Shown here one piece after another: positions 56,609 through 64,000 of a DNA stretch of 64,000 bases. The translations under genes were made by a program, and so were the position numbers. A model generated the notes under the pieces. That model saw only the letters and a program-made list of their open reading frames with translations. It had not been told where the DNA came from and did no database searches. Within the stretch, counting starts at the first letter, position 1. Each line of letters begins with the position of its first letter. The stretch comes from Hexactinellida sp. DTS-2022. Taxonomy: Eukaryota > Porifera > Hexactinellida. The DNA is taken from contig JAPNXP010000002.1 of assembly GCA_028753945.1 (NCBI GenBank), positions 7,564,001 through 7,628,000 on the forward strand, in the 5' to 3' direction.

Positions 56609-56764
56609 ATGGATGATAACGAACCAAACCCTAACCCACCAGAGAAGCCGAACCCACCAGAGAAGCCTAACCCACCAGAGGATCCAAACCCACCAGAGGA
56701 TCCAAACCCACCAGAGGATCCAAACCCATCAAAGGATAGAAAAAGGGGGAAAAGAGGCGGCTAA
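56609..56764 (+). CDS. Small proline-rich repeat protein, 51 aa
   Basis: ATG at 56609 to TAA at 56762-56764. The product starts MDDNEPNPNPPEKP and has five six-residue repeats (NPPEKP twice, NPPEDP three times), each from an 18-bp DNA unit, then a basic tail SKDRKRGKRGG. TATAAATA at 56552-56559 lies 50 bp upstream, and AATAAA at about 56803 lies 40 bp downstream, so it has the outline of a very small gene. The repeat is acidic and proline-rich, the tail strongly basic. No family is recognised. It may be only a first exon, or an accidental frame over a minisatellite; the flanking signals raise the odds somewhat. Confidence 0.45.
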   Translation: MDDNEPNPNPPEKPNPPEKPNPPEDPNPPEDPNPPEDPNPSKDRKRGKRGG

Positions 56765-57317
56765 AAGAGGGGGGCTGCTGAGACCGCCCTCCAATTTAAA
56801 AAAATAAAGATTTTAGATGACATTCTACAGGTATGGTTCTGCATATTGTGCATTATGATAATTTTTATGTTAATTTGAACATTTTTAGGGTAATACTCAA
56901 ATTAAAAATTTGAAACTTAGTGGCATTTAGTGTTTCAAGTAAGTTTAACATTCAATTATTGTTCATTATAAATAATAACCAAACCTTTCTAATGTAAATT
57001 TCGTCTATATAGCTTAATCAAAAACAAGACCGCCAAGAGAGATCCTGTCTGTACAGCTGTTGTGTTAATTAATTGTATTATACATAGGTTATTCGTTTAA
57101 TTAATTGTTTGTATATGTTATTGTACAATTAATTAATTGTTTGTTTATGTTATTGTACTATTAATTAATAGTTTGTTTATGTTATCGTACTTTATTTATT
57201 AATAAATTACTAATTACTCTCATTTATTAATAAATCACTAATTACTCTCACTTGAATTTAAGTGGCAATTACTTCTCAGTAATCGTTTATGATTAAGTTT
57301 GACAAAGTATATAGAAA

Positions 57318-57483
57318 TTCAGTATACTCCGCTTAATAGAGCCACAGTTAATAGATTACTCCGCTTAATGGGGTCAAATTTCACAGGATTTATAGGACGG
57401 AATTATAGTTTGACTTGGAAAAAATTTCGGGTAATAGATATCTCCGCTAAATCGGGTCAAACTACCATGGTCCCGAGGTGACT
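57318..57483. mobile_element. Degraded MITE related to 23949-24133
   Basis: CAGTATACTCCGCTTAATAG at the left; inside, CACAGGATTTATAGGACGGA and ATCGGGTCAAAC match the complement of the intact copy. The stretch 57484-58315 shows no feature. Confidence 0.7.
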
Positions 57484-58368
57484 ATTCTAAAATACCAAAG
57501 TTAGCAGAACGAATCTATCTTAAGGTTCAGGTATACTCTACAAAATTCGAAAATTTAAATAAAATCCAAATCATTGTATATCTCTCTTTTATTGCATTTT
57601 TGGATTGTATTAATACCAATAAGTACTCACAAGAGATTTCTAAGAAGAATTCCTATTATTTTTCCAGTTTAACACACTTTGGTCACCTCAATCTAGGAAT
57701 AATTGATGTAATTTTTTTTTCAAAACCCGCTATCGCAAAACTAACATTTTCAGATTTGTGTAGATAAGAAACTTTTTCAGTTTTGCACGTAGAATCGAAA
57801 TCTCAACGGTTTCGGATAGATCTCGTCTAGATCCATCCTGTATCGTTTGCGATTTATTAAATTAGAAATATTTGCAGAGCTTTGCGGATTTTGGATAGGA
57901 AAATTTCGATTAAAAAGTTGACATCACGTAATAATCAAGAAAATTAAAAATATATTAAATTTGAACAATCCCAGACGATGCAGGATAAACAAGATATAGA
58001 TAAACGCATTTAAACAGTATTTACTATTGTAAGGTTCATTATTACTAAAAAATCTCTTACACAAATGAGTAAAATTTGAAAAACTAAAATTTCACAGTTA
58101 CTTGCCATTGAAATATTATTGCATTTTTGCAAATAGAAGGATGATTCAAATCCGCTGTAAAAATTTCAAGTAAATGAGTTAAATATTTTTGGTGGAAGTG
58201 CTCTAGAGTATACCTGAACCTTAAGAAATATATCCAAAGTATTCCAAAATAAAAATCAATAATACAGTATTATAATGTGGAAAAAGGTACTAGAAGGATG
58301 TTTCTAATTATAACAAACTAGCCAGTGACCCGTATTGGTCACGAATTGGTCGCCATAAATCAATATCA

Positions 58369-58602
58369 TTATGTGTTCGAATATTTCGGAAAAACGGGAA
58401 TGATACGACCCACCATAGGTTTAGTGAGGGGTAAGGCCGCACAGCGGCTGTTAATAAATTGTGTGAACTGACTATTGGCTAGAATTGAAAGGCCACCTTC
58501 CCATGTAAATACCACTGCTATCCTTTGACCTGATACTTTCTTGAAACGTGTTAATACGCGTTGCAATATTTCCCTTGCGTTAATTTTCGTCATTTCCGTC
58601 AT
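58369..58602 (-). pseudogene. Fragment related to the N terminus of the Ulp1-PHD gene
   Basis: The minus-strand frame from M at 58602 reads MTKINAREILQRVLTRFKK and IAVVFTWEGGLSI, aligning with MTKSNAKEILANTLKRF and IGAVFTWHGKLATI of the gene at 41589. About half the residues match over 50 positions. No protease or PHD part follows, so this is an isolated first-exon remnant of a second element. Confidence 0.7.
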
Positions 58603-58759
58603 AACTAATTTACAAATGTTATAACTTGAATGTAAATCGAAAAACTTGTTTGCCAACAAAATAAATACAACAATACAAGGAATATTTATATATTCTAGGA
58701 AAAACTGATATGCATATTTCAAAAAAGTTGACTATCCGGGGTCACGTGACTCTCCTGTC

Positions 58760-58868
58760 CTCGCTTTCACGTGACTTCCCGCCTCACCCGACATTTTATT
58801 ATGCGTATGCTCACTGGACCCTATGAGCATGCTCACTGGACCCTAAGAGCATGCTCACTGGACCCTAA
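58760..58868. repeat. 24-bp tandem repeat GCATGCTCACTGGACCCTAA
   Basis: Four units of ATGCTCACTGGACCCTAAGA. Followed at about 58925-59110 by an irregular repeat of GTAACTGAATTAAAATT. Confidence 0.85.
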
Positions 58869-59274
58869 GAGCATGCTCACTTGACTTTTCGTGTTATGAA
58901 CTATGTAGAAATTGTACTGACTGTGGTAAAACTTTAACTGAAATGTAAATTGGAACTGAAATGAAAACTGTAACTGAATTATAACTGTAACTGAATTAAA
59001 ATTGTAACTGAATTAAAATTATAACTGAATTTAAACTGTAACTTAAATGAAAATTGTAACTGTAACTGTAATAAAATGTAACTAAAATGAAACTAATACT
59101 GTAACTGAATTGAATCAAATTTAATTTCAGTTCGCAGCACTACGTTTAACTCAGCTCCAAATAAGTAAATCAATTTTATGAAAATAAACAACACATAATG
59201 GAACACCTTTGTGAAAATTATCAATTATGCGAACTTACATAGCGAAAGTTATTTGGTTAAATTTGTCCTATTAT

Positions 59275-59410
59275 TACTGTGCCCACTATACTATAGTATT
59301 GTGGCCCAGTTCTAATCTTAATGCTCTGGTATATTATTTTCCTTCCGTAGATCGTCCACAGAACAGAGTTTAATTAACTAAGAACCCAAAATTTCAGGAT
59401 ATGTGTCTCA
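59275..59410. repeat. Dispersed repeat, copy 2 (see 44641-44830)
   Basis: TACTGTGCCCACTATACTAT, GTGGCCCAGTTC and ACAGAACAGAGTTTAATTAA match copy 1. Confidence 0.7.
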
Positions 59411-59566
59411 TGCATTGGCGGCGTAAGTACTGCGAGCACTGCGAGCATGCTCGCACCTACAATTTCTCAGAAATTAAGCGCCTAACTATTTTTAAGGGCA
59501 TCAACCTGCATTTATAACATCAGTGATCATAATATTCAGATATTCTAAATGGGTTTAATAATAGAT

Positions 59567-59764
59567 ACATTAGACTCCACTTAATAGAGGAACTGGTTAT
59601 TCGGATAACCTCACTAATTGGCTCACTTGTTAGATATAGAAACTTATAAATTATGTCCAATTACTCCGGTTTTCAAGCAATACAACTTTATCCCGATTAA
59701 TCGGCTCAAAATGGCTTGCTCCCGACTCTAGATATGATCGTATTAATTAAGCGGAGTAAACTGT
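59567..59764. mobile_element. Degraded MITE related to 23949-24133
   Basis: ATTAGACTCCACTTAATAGA at the left and ATTAAGCGGAGTAAACTGTA at the right; CCCGATTAATCGGCTC inside. Confidence 0.7.
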
Positions 59765-60068
59765 AAAACTCTGTAATTACAATATTAATAGTCACTCATG
59801 CAGATATTATTTGGGTCTATCTTTTGTTTACAATAGATTTTGCACATTAGAATGTTTTAAATGAAATTATCGCAAAGAAGAGTTACCGGTCACAATTTGT
59901 TTGCGAATTTCTAATTGTATTGATCATGGATATATTATTAATTATATACCTATTTTTACAACTCTTACTGTGTGTTTCGTGTAATATAAAATTTGAATTA
60001 CAAAATCTGTATTACAAAATTTGAAATATATTGGATTGATTAATAAAGAAAATTAATTTAAATTACAG

Positions 60069-60330
60069 TAGAACTTAAGACGTGTGAGACAAGAAAAGGT
60101 ACGCACTGACCGAGGTACGTCTAATCAGTAAACATAATCAACAAGTCGAAATACTGCCTTTTTCAATGATATGGTAACGATATGGTTTATAAGTATACGT
60201 GTATAACATACTTAACGATATGATTAATGTATTTACTTGTCATCGACTCACTTGAACAAAATAATAATTGAGTTCTGCTGTTACTTTTCTAGAGCACGAA
60301 CTAACCGAATTAAAATACAGTAATACCTCG
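60069..60330. mobile_element. MITE related to 24493-24700
   Basis: Begins CAGTAGAACTTAAGACGTGT and has GAGTTCTGCTGTTACTTTTC near the right; shares GAACTAACCGAATTAAAATA with the complement of about 24650-24692. Confidence 0.6.
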
Positions 60331-61053
60331 TTTACGCGGTTTTTTTACGCGTTCTCGTTTACGCGGAACAATCTTTTATAACAAAAACTTTTGTTACGGG
60401 ATCCTCAAATCGTTTACGCAGTTTATCTATGATTTTCATACAATGAATTCTCTTTTTTATGGAGATTTTAGATAATTTTTAATATTACTTGTAACAAGCG
60501 ATTCTACATTTCCTAAAAACAAAAAATGATGATTTATAGATAGCAGATAGTCAGCGATATGTATTTGTCATATAGAAAGTTCATCCAAATATATTATTGG
60601 TCAAATGAATACATATTTGCTTCACTATACACACTAAAGTTACCCGGTTGTGGGAGGTAGCCGATGGTGTGGGGTTGCGGTGTGAAGGGAGTTTTAATTC
60701 CCTTCACAACACAATTCTCTTTCTATTGAAATTCCCAAGTATTCTCACAAGTTGGGTTCTATCAGGATTACCATAGGTTAAGATAATTTCCATTCCAATC
60801 CCAATTTGAAATCCCATGGGAATTCCCATGGGATTAACATACACACGGAAACCTTGGCTATCTGAGAGTTCCGGATGTTGGAGGTTTGAGTGTTTAAACA
60901 CCCGGCAGTAAAAAATTATTTGATGTTGATAATATTTGGAAACGCAACTATTGGTTTAATATTTGTTACTATGAGAATAGACCGTTTTTTTCCGCGATTT
61001 CGTTTACGCGGCATTCAAGGAACGCATCTACCGCGTAAAAGAGGGACACCTGT
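60331..61053. mobile_element. MITE with CGTTTACGCGG motifs, containing other repeats
   Basis: Left CAGTAATACCTCGTTTACGC, right CGCGTAAAAGAGGGACACCTG, TA at both outer edges. The interior includes a (GGGAATTCCCAT)n cluster at 60785-60835. Confidence 0.65.
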
Positions 61054-61149
61054 ACATACATTATATTCACTTGGGAATATAAATTGGTACGTATTATCCG
61101 TGTACGTATTAATAACCGATTCATTTATAATGTATCAGTTACAGGCTTG

Positions 61150-61272
61150 TGGCTGATTACGATTACAATCGTAATCGATTGTAATCGATTACAACTTTCC
61201 TGTAGTCGTAATCGTAATCATAATCAAGCTTTTTTGAAGGATGTAATCGTAATCGTAATCACCCACTAGTAT
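61150..61272. repeat. AATCGTAATCG-rich repeat, copy 1 (copy 2 at 61700-61832)
   Basis: TCGATTGTAATCGATTACAA, CATAATCAAGCTTTTT and GAAGGATGTAATCGTAATCG occur in both, ending CACTAGTA.TCAG.C. Palindromic TAATCGATTA units can fold on themselves. Confidence 0.85.
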
Positions 61273-61699
61273 TCAGCCCGAGGTATGGCACCAGACCTCC
61301 AAATTTTCACTCGGACCCCCAAATTATCCACAATAACTTTAAATAAGGATATAGTTTAAGGGTTCACTGATTTCATTGCACCCCCAAAGATATATCCGGA
61401 ATTCTACAAATAATTCTTGGTGGCAACCAGGGTATATTATAAGCTCATTTTTTTATTCCTAGCCCATTTTTTTATTCCTATTTTCATTTTATTACTCCCT
61501 TGAATAGTGAGTTTTTATCGTCTGATATCCATTTCAAGATTCCATTTCTACCGAAAATCCATTTTTTTATTCCACGAAAACAATAAAAAACATTTTTTAT
61601 TCCTTATAAAATACACTGGTGGCAACCCCCATGCATCCGAGCCTTATTTTTCGAGCGCATGAAACTCCGGGGCTTAATCAGTACGATTGTATTGCATCG

Positions 61700-61832
61700 T
61701 AAAGAAAATGAAATTGTAATCAATTGTAATCGATTACAACATTTCGTGTAATCGTAATCGTAATCATAATCAAGCTTTTTCTGAAGGATGTAATCGTAAT
61801 TGTAATCGTAATCACTCACTAGTAATCAGCTC
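61700..61832. repeat. AATCGTAATCG-rich repeat, copy 2
   Basis: Direct copy of 61150-61272, about 550 bp downstream and slightly diverged. Confidence 0.85.
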
Positions 61833-61854
61833 CAGGTCCGGTGATGGGTGATAT

Positions 61855-62212
61855 CGTTTTGAAGACTATATCCAATGACATCCAAAAGACTGGTATTACT
61901 CTTTGCTTGCAGATGAAACCAAAGACATCTAGCGGAAGGAGCAACTTTCAATTGTCTTACACTCTTTTAACAATGGCAGAGTTTATGAGCGTTTCGTTGG
62001 ATATACTCATGTTGAACAATTGGATGCAGAATCACTCTATAAGTAAATGTGTAATGTGATTCAGAGCTGCAACCTATTTCCATAAAACTGTGGATGTCAA
62101 TGCTACGACGGAGCATCTGTTATGAGCGACAGGTGTTCAGGTGTCCAGGCGCGATTTAAAGTTTCTGCTCAAATGGCACTATATATACATTGTTGTGCCC
62201 ATCGCTAGATCT
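61855..62212 (+). pseudogene. hAT transposase fragment (DUF4371/ZMYM-like)
   Basis: Overlapping frames spell LLADETKDI then a stop, RKEQLSIVLHSFNNGRVYER, FVGYTHVEQLDAESLY, then CYDGASVMS and CSGVQARFKVSAQMALYIHC-CAHR. These are the first Asp (ADETKD), the second Asp (GYDGASVMSG in relatives) and the C..H box of the ZMYM/DUF4371 hAT branch. At least two in-frame stops and one shift are present, and both ends are missing. It is cut on the right by a GGGAATTCCC repeat cluster. Confidence 0.82.
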
Positions 62213-62274
62213 TGTTCTTCTCGACTCCATAAGGGGTATACCTATAGCTCAGGTCTTTTTCTCGCTATTGTAAC

Positions 62275-62525
62275 AGGGTTGCCGTGGGAATGGGAGTCGT
62301 ATTTATCATATGGGAATTCCCACAGGTTTTCCCTTGGGAATTCCCATATGGGAATCTTGAAATTCCTTATGGATTCCCATGGGAATTCCCACAGGTTTCC
62401 CATGGGAATTCCCACAGTTTTTCACATGGGAATTCCCACAGATTTTCCCATGGGAATCTTTAAATTCCTTATGGATTCCCATGTGGGAATCCTAAGAGTT
62501 TTCCCATGGGAATTCCATGGGTTTA
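62275..62525. repeat. GGGAATTCCCATGGG palindrome cluster
   Basis: Many overlapping copies of CCCATGGGAATTCCCA with CACAGGTTTT and TTGAAATTCC spacers. The smaller cluster at 60785-60835 is related. Confidence 0.88.
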
Positions 62526-63370
62526 TAATATATTTTATATGGAAAGACAGAACACTATCTGATAGGAATATTCGTAATAATATTAATTTGGAGTGTTACA
62601 AATTTCTCCCTAGCTAACTGTGTACTACAGCCTACACACACCGAAATTAACTAAACTTGGCTACAATAATAACGAACGTCTTAATCTAAACTCTAATAGA
62701 AGCAAATCCATGTTCTATACGCTCTCATCATCATCACTGGCGTCATCTTGACTTTCAACAATCATGTTTTCTACTAACTCTAACGTATCATCTTCAGGTA
62801 GGCCAGTTGGACGAAGATCTTTGTACAAGTCTGAGTACATGGAAGCAGGGCCGGATTAAGACTGTGCGGGGCCCTAGGCTATACAATTTTGGGGGCCCCC
62901 TAGGACTAAATACATATTAATGATTATAAATTTATTATGTATTATTTTCTTAGACACATGAATCATTACATATCCATCAAATCAACTTTTTTCAAGCTTT
63001 TATTCTTGCTAAGTAATCAATGATATCCGAGCGATGACTGCATGTCTAACTAGTTAAACTTATATTACGTACTACACATAATACGTTGCCACTTCGAGAC
63101 ATAATTATCAAATATTCAGATCACATTAATGATTGATGAAATGTCAAACCAGTCAAAGTTTCCAAACGAAAACTATCATTTAATAATTTAGATGTATAAA
63201 AATCAATCTAACTTCTATTACAAGGTAATATTTTGTATAGAAATAGGTTCTCAACATTAGTAGTCCAACAGTAGAACTTCAAATAACACAACATATATTT
63301 ATAATACTTATTACAAATAAGTGCTCATTGAGAAAATTTTTATAATACTTATTACAAATAAGTGCTCATT
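62526..63370. other. Stretch with one hAT-like MITE end
   Basis: CAGGGCCGGATTAAGACTGT at about 62848 followed by GGGGCCCTAGGC looks like one end of a hAT-type element. No opposite end was found in the window. A 48-bp tandem duplication (ATAATACTTATTACAAATAA, twice) lies at about 63300-63379. Confidence 0.4.
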
Positions 63371-63376
63371 GAGAAA

Positions 63377-63494
63377 ATTCAAATTTGCAGCCTGTGCCGA
63401 CGCATGTTCCTTTGGTGGCACTATATTTTGTTGGTGGTTTATTGATAGTGCCTCCAAAGGAACATGCTGTCAGCTCAGGCTGCAAATTTGGATT
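63377..63494. mobile_element. Hairpin MITE with long arms
   Basis: Arms ATTTGCAGCCTGTGCCGACG and complement ATTTGCAGCCTGAGCTGACA continue through GCATGTTCCTTTGG.GGCACTA, leaving a short loop. A weaker relative is at 22495-22568. Confidence 0.85.
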
Positions 63495-63667
63495 TTTTTT
63501 AGCCATGTCATGAACGCGTCAAGGTGTTTAGTTAGACTCAACTAACAAGTTGTTACAGGACAAAGGAAGGATTGATAAATTTGAATTTGTTTAAACCATC
63601 TTAAACCATCTTGACTCTTGAGTATATTGCCTTTCATTAATTATGTAAAGATAACAAATAATATTAA

Positions 63668-63790
63668 TAGTTAACTATTTTCGCAATGTTATCCACGGTG
63701 TGTTGAGTTGAGTCAACAAATTCCTCATGTTATTTATTATAATTCAATCCATTGTATATTCTACAATTAAATAGAAGCCAGCTGGAATTT
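63668..63790 (-). repeat. Dispersed repeat, inverted copy of 45885-46000
   Basis: The complement of CAATGTTATCCACGGTG and AAATAGAAGCCAGCTGG matches the first copy across about 115 bp. Confidence 0.8.
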
Positions 63791-63892
63791 TTTTGTTAAA
63801 ATACTTGCCTGAGACTTATTTTTATACAGTACTTCCATTGCAATTTATGATTTTTCACCACTGTTTTAGAAGAATATTTTGGTTTCTCCTGT

Positions 63893-63950
63893 TCGGATTA
63901 GCGAGGATTCGGATTAGCGGGATTCGGATTAGCGAGGGTGTACTGTATTT
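63893..63950. mobile_element. Right end of a TA-type MITE
   Basis: Three GGATTAGCGAGGATTC-type repeats ending GGTGTACTGTA, the typical CAGTACACC end of TA-flanked MITEs in this window. The left end is not located. Confidence 0.55.
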
Positions 63951-64000
63951 ACTTCTATCAATGGGCCCAATGTGTTGTTGCATTTGCAACTCCAAAACAT

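Noticed and set aside
61604-61819. Asp/Tyr-rich frame (DYDYNYDY)
   Set aside because: Direct translation of the AATCGTAATCG repeat.

Overview
This is eukaryotic, AT-rich DNA with GT-AG introns. Nearly all of it is layered transposable elements. No bacterial-type operon, rRNA gene or convincing tRNA gene was seen. The transposase types (BED-finger hAT, DUF4371/ZMYM-like hAT, Mutator-like, KDZ, Ulp1 and OTU proteases, many TA-flanked pogo/mariner-type MITEs) and the short introns (53-115 nt) suggest a marine or freshwater invertebrate such as a sponge or cnidarian. The species assignment is inference only.

Layout. 1-171: tail of an open reading frame cut by the window edge. 541-1639 and 9957-10753: two copies of a Helitron-like repeat (family A), flanking an 8.25-kb element at 1700-9951 that has Mutator-type ends and a 9-bp target duplication. 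That element holds a MULE transposase remnant, an unknown two-exon ORF and a decayed DDE-like transposase ending in an OTU cysteine protease. 11468-13735: a spliced gene built from tandemly duplicated 122-bp exon+intron modules, the most unusual gene here. 14.5-21.9 kb: MITEs and a head-to-tail array of family B repeats, one of which is split by an intact 2,400-bp hAT transposon (602-aa transposase, perfect 8-bp duplication). 22-30 kb: MITEs, some nested, and the array A4-B5-B6. 30.9-41.6 kb: a KDZ transposase gene (+) facing a Ulp1-protease/PHD-finger gene (-), ending 90 bp apart. The KDZ gene carries a MITE in an exon and a family A copy in an intron. The Ulp1 gene is split by a 4,993-bp hAT element, which is split by a family A copy, which is split by a further MITE. 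42-47 kb: a terminal-inverted-repeat element, a 100-bp satellite and two 720-bp TTAA-flanked elements. 47.8-50.7 kb and 53.5-54.6 kb: two Mutator-like transposase pseudogenes that both lead into a PHD-type zinc finger; the first begins with a membrane segment and a 2A-like motif. 54.9-64 kb: MITEs, simple repeats, a small proline-rich ORF and a hAT remnant.

Functionally the window is a mobile-DNA graveyard with one potentially active hAT. The order of insertion can be read from target duplications and from empty sites elsewhere in the same window. Two themes recur: accessory cysteine proteases (Ulp1, OTU) and PHD fingers coupled to transposases, and duplication of short exon-intron units with frame and splice sites kept.
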